From JABDGZ01 sp964483785 (GTDB lineage Bacteria; Omnitrophota; Gorgyraeia; Zapsychrales; Fredricksoniimonadaceae), in assembly GCA_964483785.1 (NCBI GenBank), contig CAZACW010000002.1:36980-100979 (forward strand): a stretch of DNA of 64,000 nucleotides. Reading direction: 5' to 3'. Every line of letters begins with the position of its first letter. The first letter of the stretch is position 1. Below are positions 34,506 through 43,131 of this stretch, piece after piece. The notes beneath the pieces are model-generated. The model was not told the DNA's origin. It worked only from the letters and a program-made list of their open reading frames with translations, and did no database searches. Made by a program: the position numbers and the translations under genes.

Positions 34506-36104
34506 ATGTCAAGATACGCGCTTACCAGCCTTATCCTGGTCCTGGTCTTTTTGGGGATTTGGTTTGCGCGGGCCTCCAGCTTCGGCATTTATGGAGATGA
34601 GACATTTCACCTCAGCTGGGCCGAGGGCATAGCCCGTACGGGTTCCTGCCATTTTGCCTGGGACACGGCCCTGGATCAACCCATCCCCAAGGACCTCAAA
34701 GAAAATCACGGCTTATTGCCCACCTATCTGTTCAGCTTGTCCTTTCATTTTCCCGTTGACCATGTCCTGTGGAGCCGATTCGTATGCTTGATCTTCACCC
34801 TGGCCACGTACGGGACCATCCTCTATTATTTCCGCCGAAGAGGCATGCTGACGGCGCAGCGCCTTTTTGTTTGGACGGCCTTGTTTTTCGGCTCTGCCGT
34901 TATTTTGGATCTGTCCTATTACATCCGCACCTATGCCATCCTGGGCACAGCCACGGCCTTGATCTTGATCCTGTACTGGGAAGGCCTGATGCGTTTGCAG
35001 CAAAATCAGAGGCAGGCATGCATCCGGCTGTGGGCCTTGGGCATGCTCCTGTTTCTTGTGACCGTGATTGACCAATGGCAGATTGAACAAATCCCGGCCT
35101 TGGTTTTCGGGGTATTGACCGGTATTCTTTATTTGGATCCGCAACATAAGAGTTTATTGAATGGTTTTAAAAAATGGATTGGGTGGATTTTATGGGGCCT
35201 GATTTTATTTTCCCCCCTTTTGATCCAGAATTACCAAATCCTAAAGTGGATCAAATTGCAGAATACCCAGGTTTTTATCCCCCAGCACCATTCCAGTTTC
35301 TGGGACAATCTGGTAGGGTGGCTTCGTTTTGTCCTGGGGATCAACGTCGGGCTTTTATCCCTGGACTGGGCCTTGCGGTCCATGGAAAAACTGAGCTTTG
35401 ACAGATGGATCTTCATCAACGGCTTGTTCACAGCCATTGTCTGCCTTCTTTACAACAGTGTGCTGCATGTATTTTTTCCGAAATATGTTTATCTGCCGCT
35501 TTTGATGATGCTGATCGGCTGGGCCGGGTTTTGGGAAGATTTTTTAAAGCAGACAAAATTGAAATCCTGGGCCCTGGTGCTTTACCTGCTGGTCAATGGG
35601 CTGATGTCCTGGGTCAATGTGTATGAACACAGCAATGTCGGCCGGCCCATCCATTGGCTGCACAGCCATCTGGACCCGCATGATGTGCTTTTGGTCTCCC
35701 AAGTCAACGATGATATACTTCGGTTTGAAGGCAGAGGGCTGTTGTCCCGCGCCCATACCGTGGACCCGAGCCAAAACATGCAGGACATTACTGATCTGAA
35801 GCAATATATAGCCGGCCATGCCCAGGGGAAAATCTATTATTTGTATGTGGACCATTATGCGTTTCGCCGGTGGCTTTGCCTCATGACGATCGGCAAGGAC
35901 CTTTACCCTCCCATTGATCTTTTTGCCTATTTAAGGGACCGTATTCCTTCCTCGGGCGTGATGCCGGGATTAAGGCAATGCGGCCTGATGGTCTTTGACC
36001 GTACCGAATTGTTGAATGGCCTGGACCATCTGCTGCAACAAGGTTTTGAAACCAAGCCAAGCTTTCATTTGCGTCAGTTATGGAGGCATTTTTTTAAGTA
36101 TTGA
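34506..36104 (+). CDS. Polytopic membrane protein, GT-C/GT39-like glycosyltransferase
   Basis: 532 residues with an N-terminal membrane helix followed by FGIYGDETFHLSWAEG, where the Asp-Glu pair in the first external loop matches the catalytic loop of dolichyl/undecaprenyl-phosphate-dependent GT-C enzymes. About ten further hydrophobic segments reach to residue ~390. The remaining ~140 residues form a soluble domain (DPHDVLLVSQVNDDILRFEG). Such enzymes add a sugar from a polyprenyl-phosphate donor on the outer face of the membrane. Donor unknown. Start ATG 34506 lies one base after the previous stop. Confidence 0.75.
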   Translation: MSRYALTSLILVLVFLGIWFARASSFGIYGDETFHLSWAEGIARTGSCHFAWDTALDQPIPKDLKENHGLLPTYLFSLSFHFPVDHVLWSRFVCLIFTLATYGTILYYFRRRGMLTAQRLFVWTALFFGSAVILDLSYYIRTYAILGTATALILILYWEGLMRLQQNQRQACIRLWALGMLLFLVTVIDQWQIEQIPALVFGVLTGILYLDPQHKSLLNGFKKWIGWILWGLILFSPLLIQNYQILKWIKLQNTQVFIPQHHSSFWDNLVGWLRFVLGINVGLLSLDWALRSMEKLSFDRWIFINGLFTAIVCLLYNSVLHVFFPKYVYLPLLMMLIGWAGFWEDFLKQTKLKSWALVLYLLVNGLMSWVNVYEHSNVGRPIHWLHSHLDPHDVLLVSQVNDDILRFEGRGLLSRAHTVDPSQNMQDITDLKQYIAGHAQGKIYYLYVDHYAFRRWLCLMTIGKDLYPPIDLFAYLRDRIPSSGVMPGLRQCGLMVFDRTELLNGLDHLLQQGFETKPSFHLRQLWRHFFKY

Positions 36105-36130
36105 AATTATATAGAGTATAGAGGTATAAT
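36101..36130 (+). promoter_or_regulatory. Sigma70-type promoter upstream of the 36139 methyltransferase
   Basis: TTGAAA (36101-36106) and a perfect TATAAT (36125-36130) are 18 bases apart. Transcription should start around 36137-36139. This promoter begins the long second sugar-pathway operon, starting right after the stop of the GT-C-like gene. Confidence 0.7.
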
Positions 36131-36138
36131 CATCCATT

Positions 36139-36936
36139 TTGGGGGGGTTGGGGTTGGGTAATGCGAACATTAAATACTCCGGTCTTGGGCTTGCGCAGTT
36201 TTTTACGGGGTATAGGGATAAATGGGAGGATTTTTATCCTTCTGAGCATTGGGCCTTTGAAAAGATCATTGCTATACGGAAAACGTTCGGCCGCGTCCTG
36301 GATGTGGGCTGCGGGATGGGGGGGCTGGGCTTAGGCCTGTCCAGCCGCTGTCCAATGCGGTCCTATCTTGGGGTGGACATCAATGCCCAGGTGATTGCAG
36401 CGGCCCAGACACTCAAAGCCCGCTTTAAGGTCCCTGCGCAATTCAAATGCTGCGATATTCTCGAGGCCAAGGGGGTCCCCAAGGCAGCCTTTGATACGGT
36501 CTTTTCCTTAAGCTGTGCGGACTGGAACATTGAGACCGGCAAAATCATCGGACGCTGCTGGCAATATGTCAAACCCGGCGGATTTTTTGTGATCTCTTTA
36601 AGGCTTTCACCGGGGCCGGGGATCAATAATATCAAAAAAAGTTATCAGCCCTTTGCCTGGGACGAAAAGGGCAGGCCGGCGGAAATCGCCAATTATGTTG
36701 TTTTTAATGCAGGGGCATTTTGGCGGATGGTGGAAGGGTTTCAACCGAGACCTTCCCATGTTTACGGCTACGGCTACTGGGGGCCGCCGTCCAAAACAGC
36801 TGTTACGCCGTATAAGAAATTAGTTTTTGGGGTTATCGTCATTCAGAAAATTTTATCGAGGGCCAGGCCGGGCCCCATTGAAGCCCATTTGAATTTTCCG
36901 TTGGACCTTTTTCATCACGCGCAAGGACAAACATGA
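36139..36936 (+). CDS. SAM-dependent methyltransferase
   Basis: Up to 265 residues. VLDVGCGMGGLGLGLSSRC near residue 54 is motif I, YLGVDINAQVIAAA gives the acidic ribose contact, and VKPGGFFVISLRLSPGPG follows. No ATG lies in frame before the conserved region. TTG 36139 is exactly eight bases after the -10, like other leaderless starts here; TTG 36148 and 36154 are alternatives. The start codon and first codons fall in a G-rich run (36141-36158), so the N-terminus is uncertain. It is the first gene of the operon and ends with a four-base overlap with the HisC-like gene. Confidence 0.75.
   Translation: MGGLGLGNANIKYSGLGLAQFFTGYRDKWEDFYPSEHWAFEKIIAIRKTFGRVLDVGCGMGGLGLGLSSRCPMRSYLGVDINAQVIAAAQTLKARFKVPAQFKCCDILEAKGVPKAAFDTVFSLSCADWNIETGKIIGRCWQYVKPGGFFVISLRLSPGPGINNIKKSYQPFAWDEKGRPAEIANYVVFNAGAFWRMVEGFQPRPSHVYGYGYWGPPSKTAVTPYKKLVFGVIVIQKILSRARPGPIEAHLNFPLDLFHHAQGQT
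36141..36158 (+). other. G-rich tract able to form a G-quadruplex
   Basis: The run G7-TT-G4-TT-G3 contains enough guanines for four stacked G-triplets with short loops. It lies at or just after the predicted transcription start and over the start codon of the methyltransferase. On the RNA it could block ribosome entry or transcription; on the DNA it sits on the non-template strand. No function is shown; long G-runs are also prone to length variation. Confidence 0.55.
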
Positions 36937-38003
36937 TTGAACCGAAAAAACATCTGAAAGAACTGACACGGACACCCATCACGCCGGAAGACCGCATCGG
37001 CCGGGTGCACCGCTTAGACCGCAACGAGCGCACAACGCCTTTTCCTAAGGAACATTTACAGAATATTCTAAGCTCCATCACCGTCGATGAAATGGTGGCC
37101 TATCCTGAAGTGGAGCCTTTTTACCATAAGCTGGCCGACTGGCTGAAGGTCAAACGGGAAGAATTGCTGGTGGCCAGCGGCTCGGACACCTCGATCAAGA
37201 TGGTCTTTGAAGTCTATGTGCAGGAAGGGGACGAGGTGGTGGTGATTTCCCCCACCTACGGCATGTACGTGGTGTATTGCCGGATGTTCGGCGCCAAGGC
37301 CGTGGAAATTTTTTATAACCCGGATTTGTCCCTTCCCATCGAACGTGTCCTCTCTGCCATAACGCCTAAGACAAAACTCGTGACCATTGCCAACCCGAAC
37401 CACACCGGCACCGTGATCCCCGAGGAGGATTTGATCCGGGTGATCAAGGCCGCCCACCAGGTCAATGCCCTGGTCCTGATCGATGAGGCTTATTATCATT
37501 TTTATCCTCAGACCATGGCCGGCCATATCCATCAATATGATAACCTGATCATCATCCGCACCTTTTCCAAGGGCTTCGGCATTGCGCCCTTGCGCGTCGG
37601 CTACACCATCAGCAATACCGAAATCATCCAACAGCTTTACAAGGTCAAGCAGACCCATGATATCACCGTGGTCTCAGCCAAGGCCGGCGCCTATCTGCTG
37701 GACCATCTGCAGATCATGACCGATTATGTCCAGGAGGTTGACCGGGCCAAGGCAGTTTTATACAAGCGCCTGCCGGCCATGGGATTTGACGTGCTGCATA
37801 GCCATGCGAATTTTGTCTTTTTCAAATGCCCCTCGGGGACCGACGGCAAAAAACTTTTGGCTGATCTACAGGACATGCATATCATCCTCAAAGGGCCTTT
37901 TAACCAGTCCCCTTTCACCGGCCATTTGCGGGTCACGGTGGGCAGTGTCGAGCAGATGAACATGGTCTGTGACCAGATCCAACAACTGATACGAAAGGCA
38001 TGA
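36933..38003 (+). CDS. Class I/II aminotransferase, histidinol-phosphate-aminotransferase-like
   Basis: 356 residues. LVASGSDTSIKMVFEVYVQE binds the cofactor phosphate, IANPNHTGTVI contains the Asn, VLIDEAYYHFY the Asp/Tyr pair, and IIRTFSKGFGIAPLRVGY the Schiff-base lysine. HisC/CobD-like enzymes handle phosphorylated amino alcohols or amino acids, and similar genes occur in glycan loci where they decorate sugars. With no histidine genes nearby, a role in the KdsB-like sugar pathway that follows is more likely. Four-base overlaps join it to both neighbours. Confidence 0.85.
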   Translation: MIEPKKHLKELTRTPITPEDRIGRVHRLDRNERTTPFPKEHLQNILSSITVDEMVAYPEVEPFYHKLADWLKVKREELLVASGSDTSIKMVFEVYVQEGDEVVVISPTYGMYVVYCRMFGAKAVEIFYNPDLSLPIERVLSAITPKTKLVTIANPNHTGTVIPEEDLIRVIKAAHQVNALVLIDEAYYHFYPQTMAGHIHQYDNLIIIRTFSKGFGIAPLRVGYTISNTEIIQQLYKVKQTHDITVVSAKAGAYLLDHLQIMTDYVQEVDRAKAVLYKRLPAMGFDVLHSHANFVFFKCPSGTDGKKLLADLQDMHIILKGPFNQSPFTGHLRVTVGSVEQMNMVCDQIQQLIRKA

Positions 38004-39019
38004 TGAAGGCAGCCATCATAGGCCTGGGTTGGCAGGGGATGCGGCATTACCAGGCCCTGAAAGAATTAGGCGTCGAGCTGGCCTGTGTCGTGGACCTTAA
38101 TCCCGAGGCCGCGGCCAAAAGGGTCCCTGAATTTCCGGCCGAGCGTATCTATACCAAGGCTGAGGAGGCTTTTCAAGCGCATGCTCCTGACGCGGTCATC
38201 ATCGCCACGCACAGCGCGGCCCGCCTCCAGGCCGTGCGTGATACCCTGGCGGCCGGCGTCAAAAAGATTTTTTTGGAAAAGCCCATGGCCACGACGTACA
38301 AGGACTGCCTGCAGATGAAGCGCCTGGCCCGTGAGGCAGGGTGTTTGCTGGTCGTCAATCATTTGCGCAGGTTCAGTCCCAATTATCATCAGTTAAAGCA
38401 GGTCATTGCACAAGGGGCGATCGGCAAGGTCCGGCATCTGTATGCCCAGGCCGGTTCCGTGGGTTTGGGCAATGAAGGCACGCATATCATCGACAAAATG
38501 CGTTTTTGTCTGGATGCGGACATAGCCTGGGTCATGGGATTCGTGGACCAAACCGGGACGCCCAATCCCCGCGGCCCCCAGTACAAAGACCCGGGCGGCT
38601 GGGGCATGATGCAGTTTAAGGACGGCACGCGCGCCTTTATCGACACCTGCGAAGACACGGGGGTTCCGCCGGTATTGGAGATTGTGGGCACCTACGGCCG
38701 GATCATCATCGAGGAATTGAACAATCATTGGGCGATTTTGGCCCGCGGCGCAGAAGACCGTAATCTGCCGCTGACCAAAATTTTGACGCCCCTTAAGGCC
38801 GTGCCGGTTTTTCCCACCCTGCCGTGGGACGTGAAGGAATTTACCAAGATGGGCCTGCAAGAATTGATTTTCCACAATAAGGTCAGCTGCAGCGCCGAGG
38901 ACGGCTGTCACGCGATCGAGGCTGTGGTGGCTCTGCACGCTTCGCACCAAAAGGGCGGCCGCAAAATCGACCTGCCCTTAGCCGAAGAATTCCACGCCTT
39001 GGAGGTGGCCTGGGCATGA
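38000..39019 (+). CDS. Gfo/Idh/MocA-family oxidoreductase (first of pair)
   Basis: 339 residues. AAIIGLGWQGMRHYQAL at the N-terminus binds NAD(P), IFLEKPMATTYKDC contains the EKP motif near residue 92, and HIIDKMRFCLDADIAWVMG lies at the family's usual GxHxxD-like place with Ile-Ile-Asp retained. It should oxidise or reduce a sugar hydroxyl. It is coupled by four-base overlaps to the HisC-like aminotransferase upstream and the KdsB-like cytidylyltransferase downstream, which points to one pathway. Confidence 0.85.
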   Translation: MMKAAIIGLGWQGMRHYQALKELGVELACVVDLNPEAAAKRVPEFPAERIYTKAEEAFQAHAPDAVIIATHSAARLQAVRDTLAAGVKKIFLEKPMATTYKDCLQMKRLAREAGCLLVVNHLRRFSPNYHQLKQVIAQGAIGKVRHLYAQAGSVGLGNEGTHIIDKMRFCLDADIAWVMGFVDQTGTPNPRGPQYKDPGGWGMMQFKDGTRAFIDTCEDTGVPPVLEIVGTYGRIIIEELNNHWAILARGAEDRNLPLTKILTPLKAVPVFPTLPWDVKEFTKMGLQELIFHNKVSCSAEDGCHAIEAVVALHASHQKGGRKIDLPLAEEFHALEVAWA

Positions 39020-39801
39020 GAGACGAGTATAAAAACAAAAAGGTGGTCGGCGTCATTCCGGCGAGAATGGCGTCTTCGCGTTTTCACGGTAAGCCCCTGG
39101 CCAAGATCCTGGGCAAGGAAATGGTCCAATGGGTCTATGAGATCTGCATGGGCTGCAAGCTCTTGAAAGAGGTCTATGTGGCCACGGACCATGAGGATAT
39201 CCGCCGGTTTTGCGCAGATAAGGGCATCCGCCATCTGATGACCGCTGAAGAACATAAAAACTGCTCGGAACGCTCCAATGAGGTGTGCCAGAGATTGAAA
39301 GCGGATTATGTGGTGGAAATCCAGGGTGATGAGCCGACCTTGCTTCCGTCGGACATTGATGATTTCATCGACCGCGCCTTTGATTTCTCTGCCTTCGACA
39401 TTGTCACCCAATACGCGGACATTACGCAAGACGAGGCCCATGATCCGCATAATGTCAAGATCGTCCTGGGGCAGGAAGGCCGCGCCCTGTTTTTTTCGCG
39501 CTGTCCCGTTCCCTGCAATTTCAAAAAGCGTCAGCCTCAATATTACAAACAGGTGGGCTTGTTTTTATGGCCGGCCGCAGCCATTAAACGTTTTGCTGAA
39601 ACACCCAAAAGCTATTTGGAAAGCATCGAAGACACGCACATGCTGCGCATGATCGAAAACGGTTTTGATATCCGCCTCGTGCATACCCAGATCAAAAATG
39701 TGGGCGTGGATGTGCCGGAAGATGTGCCGGAGGCGGAAGCATTTTTAAGGCAGCGCCAGGCAGCCGGCGCAGGAGCCAAGGACAAAAGCTATGTCCGATA
39801 A
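39016..39801 (+). CDS. KdsB-like CMP-sugar cytidylyltransferase
   Basis: 261 residues. VVGVIPARMASSRFHGKPLA is the KdsB CTP-binding start; VYVATDHEDIRRF, VVEIQGDEPTLLP and RALFFSRCPVPC follow in order. The KdsB substrate loop, usually SGTDR or SGTER before xxEV, here reads NCSERSNEV, and the basic patch after FSR is changed. It therefore probably activates a 3-deoxy-ulosonate-like or other keto sugar acid distinct from Kdo. A normal Kdo pathway copy would be expected elsewhere. It lies between two Gfo/Idh genes. Confidence 0.82.
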   Translation: MRDEYKNKKVVGVIPARMASSRFHGKPLAKILGKEMVQWVYEICMGCKLLKEVYVATDHEDIRRFCADKGIRHLMTAEEHKNCSERSNEVCQRLKADYVVEIQGDEPTLLPSDIDDFIDRAFDFSAFDIVTQYADITQDEAHDPHNVKIVLGQEGRALFFSRCPVPCNFKKRQPQYYKQVGLFLWPAAAIKRFAETPKSYLESIEDTHMLRMIENGFDIRLVHTQIKNVGVDVPEDVPEAEAFLRQRQAAGAGAKDKSYVR

Positions 39802-40831
39802 GACCTTCAAATGCGCCATCATCGGTTACGGCTATATGGGCGAAATCCGCCGGGCCGTGATCGAGCGCCATCCCGGTCTTGAGCTGGTGGGGATCGGCGA
39901 GCCTGACCCGCAGATCGCCAAAAAAATCAGCGGCTATCCGGTATTTGAGCATTGGGAAGATCTGCTTAAAAACCCCCTGGACCTGGTCTTTGTCTGCACG
40001 CCCAATATCCATACGCCGGGCACCGTGGTCCGCTGCCTGGAGGCCGGCAAACATGTCTTTTGCGAAAAGCCTCCGGGAAGAAATCTTCAGGATATCGCCG
40101 CTATCCGCCAGGCCGAAGGGAAAGGGAATTTGAAACTGATGTTCGGCTTCAATCACCGCTGGCACCCGGGCATCCTGAAGGCCAAGGCCATGGTGGACAG
40201 CGGCCGTTTCGGACGGATCTTGAACATGCGCGGGCTCTACGGCAAATCCGGCGGGGTGCAGTTCCGTCATTCCTGGAGAAACAACAAGGACATTGCCGGC
40301 GGCGGCATTCTGCTGGACCAGGGCATCCATATGCTGGACTTGTTCCGCTTTTTCGGCGGGGAATACCAGGACATCAAGTGCTCGGCCTCCAGCGCTTTTT
40401 GGCAGTTCGACGTCGAAGACAATGCCTACGTGATTTTGCACAATCCCAACGGCATCAGCGCCACCCTGCATTCCTCAGCCACCTTTTGGAAACACACCTT
40501 TAAAATCGACATCACCTTGGACGGCGGGTATATCACGGTGGAAGGCTTTTTGTCCAAGTCCGGTAGTTACGGCCGCGAGCAATTGGTCGCGGCCAAACGC
40601 CAATTCGAGGACGAGTCCGAGGCCGTGGGCAATCCGGCCGAGGAAATCACCTATTTTGACCGGGACCTCTCCTGGGACCTGGAAGTCGCTGAATTTGTCA
40701 AATGCGTCCAGGAGAACAAACCCGTGGTCTCAGGCTCTTCCCTGGACGCCTACAAGGTCATGGACATCATCACCAAGGCATACCAGGACGCCGGGGTCCT
40801 GGCCGCCCAACCCATCAGGACAAGATCATGA
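39791..40831 (+). CDS. Gfo/Idh/MocA-family oxidoreductase (second of pair)
   Basis: 346 residues. CAIIGYGYMGEIRRAVIERH is the dinucleotide site, HVFCEKPPGRNLQDI the EKP motif, and GGILLDQGIHMLDLFRFFGG the conserved Gly-x-His-x-x-Asp catalytic segment, here intact. It is distinct from the 38000 protein, so the two may act at successive steps or as an oxidation/reduction pair flanking a transamination. It overlaps the KdsB-like gene by 11 bases. Confidence 0.87.
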   Translation: MSDKTFKCAIIGYGYMGEIRRAVIERHPGLELVGIGEPDPQIAKKISGYPVFEHWEDLLKNPLDLVFVCTPNIHTPGTVVRCLEAGKHVFCEKPPGRNLQDIAAIRQAEGKGNLKLMFGFNHRWHPGILKAKAMVDSGRFGRILNMRGLYGKSGGVQFRHSWRNNKDIAGGGILLDQGIHMLDLFRFFGGEYQDIKCSASSAFWQFDVEDNAYVILHNPNGISATLHSSATFWKHTFKIDITLDGGYITVEGFLSKSGSYGREQLVAAKRQFEDESEAVGNPAEEITYFDRDLSWDLEVAEFVKCVQENKPVVSGSSLDAYKVMDIITKAYQDAGVLAAQPIRTRS

Positions 40832-41835
40832 GAAATATCGTCATTCTGGATGACTTTCATCAAAGCGATTTCAAGCCCGCGGACCTTTTGAAGCAGTACA
40901 TGCAGATGCTGTCCACCGACGTGTTCCGGTATCTGGTGGACGGCCAGAAGCTCGTGGAAACATCCTGCCCGGCCTGCGCCAGCGCCTCCTCGGTCAAGAC
41001 CTTTGAGCGCTACCGCCTGACCTATCGCCAGTGCCAGGCCTGCGATACCCTCTATATTTCTCCGCGGCCCTCGGATGAACAGATCCATCAGTTTTATTTG
41101 AACGCGCCCAGCTGCAAGTTTTGGAGGGAACAGCTCTCCGAAGCTTCGCGCGTCAAGCGCACGGAAAAAATCATCAAGCCCCGCCTGGAATGGGTGCTGG
41201 ATTCCGCGGCGGAATATTGCCCCGCGGCCAAACATTGGGCGGACATTCACGCGGCCCAGTGGCGCTATGTGCAGGCCATGGCCGAAGCCTCCAGGCTCAC
41301 GCATAAAACCCTGGTCAATCCCTATTGCCAGCTTAAAAGTACGGAAGGGATGGCGGTGGTCCGGGAGCCCTGGTGGCAGGCCGCCTTGTCCCAGCCGGCG
41401 GATATCGTCACGATTTTTGAGATCATAGACCAGGCGTCCAGGCCGTCGGACCTGCTGGCCTCGGTCAGGAACATGCTTGCCAGCGGCGGGCTGTGTTTTA
41501 TGACCTGCATTCTTGCCTCGGGGTTTGATGTCAAGGAATTGGGCGTCAATGCGCAGAACATTTATCCGCCGGACCGGCTCAATTGTTTTTCCGTCAAAGG
41601 GATCAAGTCCCTGATCGACCGCCACGGCTTTGAGTGCTTGGAGCTTAGCACGCCGGGCATCCTGGACATCGAGATCGTGGCCAAGGCCTTGAAGGACAAT
41701 CCTCAGCTGGCACTTTCGGCCTTTATCAAGGATTTGGTGCTGAATCAGCCGGATGAAGTCAAACGTTCCTTCCAGGAATTTTTGCAGGCCAATTTGCTCA
41801 GTTCCTATGGACGGATTTTAATCAGGAAAATTTAA
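40828..41835 (+). CDS. Zinc-ribbon methyltransferase-like protein with degraded SAM motif
   Basis: 335 residues. CPACASASSVKTFERYR and CQACDTLYISPRPS give a CxxC...CxxC zinc ribbon near residues 48-80, as in glycan-locus methyltransferases. The following SAM fold is recognisable (VTIFEIIDQASRPSDLLASV, GGLCFMTCILASGFD) but the motif I loop, normally a DxGxGxG, reads HWADIHAAQWRYV and lacks the glycines. It may be catalytically dead, bind another ligand, or be a very divergent methyltransferase. It follows the second Gfo/Idh gene with a four-base overlap. Confidence 0.72.
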   Translation: MRNIVILDDFHQSDFKPADLLKQYMQMLSTDVFRYLVDGQKLVETSCPACASASSVKTFERYRLTYRQCQACDTLYISPRPSDEQIHQFYLNAPSCKFWREQLSEASRVKRTEKIIKPRLEWVLDSAAEYCPAAKHWADIHAAQWRYVQAMAEASRLTHKTLVNPYCQLKSTEGMAVVREPWWQAALSQPADIVTIFEIIDQASRPSDLLASVRNMLASGGLCFMTCILASGFDVKELGVNAQNIYPPDRLNCFSVKGIKSLIDRHGFECLELSTPGILDIEIVAKALKDNPQLALSAFIKDLVLNQPDEVKRSFQEFLQANLLSSYGRILIRKI

Positions 41836-41836
41836 C

Positions 41837-42445
41837 ATGGACTATATCCGGCGTTATCTTCAAGAAGCAGGGCAGATTTTAAACAGCATCGACCAGCAGC
41901 GGATCGAGCAGATGATTGAAATCTTGCTCGGCGTGCGCGCGCAAGGGGGCCGCTTGTTTTTTTTGGGCGTGGGCGGCAGCGCCGGCAACTGTTCGCACGC
42001 GGTGAATGATTTCCGCAAGATCGGCGGCTTTGAGGCCTACACGCCGGCGGACAATGTCTCGGAATTGACGGCCCGCACCAATGATGAGGGCTGGGACACC
42101 GCCTTTGCCGCCTGGCTCAAAGGCTCGCGCCTGCGCGCGGGCGACTGCGTCTGGGTCTTTTCCGTCGGCGGGGGCAGCCGGGAGAAAAACGTGAGCGCCA
42201 ATTTGGTCTATGCCCTGGATTACGCCAAGGCCCAGAAGGCCAAAATCATCGGCGTGGTGGGCCGCGACGGAGGCTACACGGCCAAGCTCGCCGATGCCTG
42301 CGTGATCGTCCCTCCGGCGGCCGCGGACACCGTCACGCCGCACGCGGAATCTTTTCAGGCCGTGATCTGGCACTTGATCGTTTCCGAGCCGCGGATCATG
42401 CAGATGAGCAATAAATGGGAATCCTTGGGCGTTTCCCCACGATAG
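41837..42445 (+). CDS. SIS-domain sugar-phosphate isomerase (GmhA/LmbN-like)
   Basis: 202 residues. LFFLGVGGSAGNCSHAVNDF near residue 42 is the phosphosugar-binding loop, and VFSVGGGSREKNVSANLVYA the second one; PHAESFQAVIWHLI holds conserved acidic/His residues of GmhA-like isomerases. It would interconvert a ketose phosphate and an aldose phosphate. Immediately followed by a transaldolase, then a HAD phosphatase, the order suggests isomerising a long-chain ketose phosphate made by that transaldolase. Confidence 0.83.
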   Translation: MDYIRRYLQEAGQILNSIDQQRIEQMIEILLGVRAQGGRLFFLGVGGSAGNCSHAVNDFRKIGGFEAYTPADNVSELTARTNDEGWDTAFAAWLKGSRLRAGDCVWVFSVGGGSREKNVSANLVYALDYAKAQKAKIIGVVGRDGGYTAKLADACVIVPPAAADTVTPHAESFQAVIWHLIVSEPRIMQMSNKWESLGVSPR

Positions 42446-42453
42446 GAGTTGCG

Positions 42454-43131
42454 ATGGCTATATTTTTAGACAGCAGCAAACTGGAAGAGATTAAAAAATA
42501 CAAGGCCATGGGCATTGTACGGGGCATCACCACCAACCCTTCCATTTTATGGAAGGAAGGGGTCACCGGCGGCATGGCCGGGGTCAAGGCCCGCATCATC
42601 GAGATCGCCAAGCTGGTGGACCCCTTGCCGGTGTCCACCGAAGTGATGACCAATGACCCGCCAGAGATGATGAAGCAGGCCAGGGATTTCGCTTCTTGGG
42701 CCCGCAATATCAACGTCAAAATCACCATCCACGGCCCCAACGGCGAGCTGGACAATCTGGCCCTGGTGCATGAGCTGGAAACCAAGGCCAATATCCGCGT
42801 CAATGTCACGGCCATGATGAGCGCCCAGCAATGCCTGCTGGCGGCCCTGGCCGGCGCCTCGTATGTCTCGCTCTTCGCCGGACGCGTCAACAATATGGGC
42901 TATGACGCAATCCATGAGATCAGGCTTTTGCGGTCCTTGCTGGATGCGCACAAACTCAAGGCCCAGATCATCGCCGCCTCCACCCGCGAGATTTTGAATG
43001 TGGTGCAATGGCTGGAGGCCGGGGCGCATATCGTCACCGTCCTGCCTGCTTTTCTCGACGGCATGATCGTGCACCCGTATTCCAAGGAAACCGTCAAGAT
43101 GTTCTTAGAGGATGCCGCTAAAAACAAATAA
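42454..43131 (+). CDS. Transaldolase-family protein (FSA-size)
   Basis: 225 residues, the short transaldolase/fructose-6-phosphate-aldolase length. AIFLDSSKLEEIKKY and VRGITTNPSILWKEG at the N-terminus are family hallmarks. Lys89 in NVKITIHGPNG is the expected Schiff-base lysine, and RVNVTAMMSAQQCLLAALAG and VSLFAGRVNNMG complete the barrel. AGGAG five bases before ATG 42454 fixes the start; an earlier in-frame ATG (42415) lies in the SIS gene. In a glycan operon it more likely builds a seven- or eight-carbon ketose phosphate than serves the pentose pathway. Confidence 0.87.
   Translation: MAIFLDSSKLEEIKKYKAMGIVRGITTNPSILWKEGVTGGMAGVKARIIEIAKLVDPLPVSTEVMTNDPPEMMKQARDFASWARNINVKITIHGPNGELDNLALVHELETKANIRVNVTAMMSAQQCLLAALAGASYVSLFAGRVNNMGYDAIHEIRLLRSLLDAHKLKAQIIAASTREILNVVQWLEAGAHIVTVLPAFLDGMIVHPYSKETVKMFLEDAAKNK

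Noticed and set aside
36933..38003. HisC-like gene as histidinol-phosphate aminotransferase
   Set aside because: Placed in a sugar operon with oxidoreductases and a cytidylyltransferase; no his gene adjacent.
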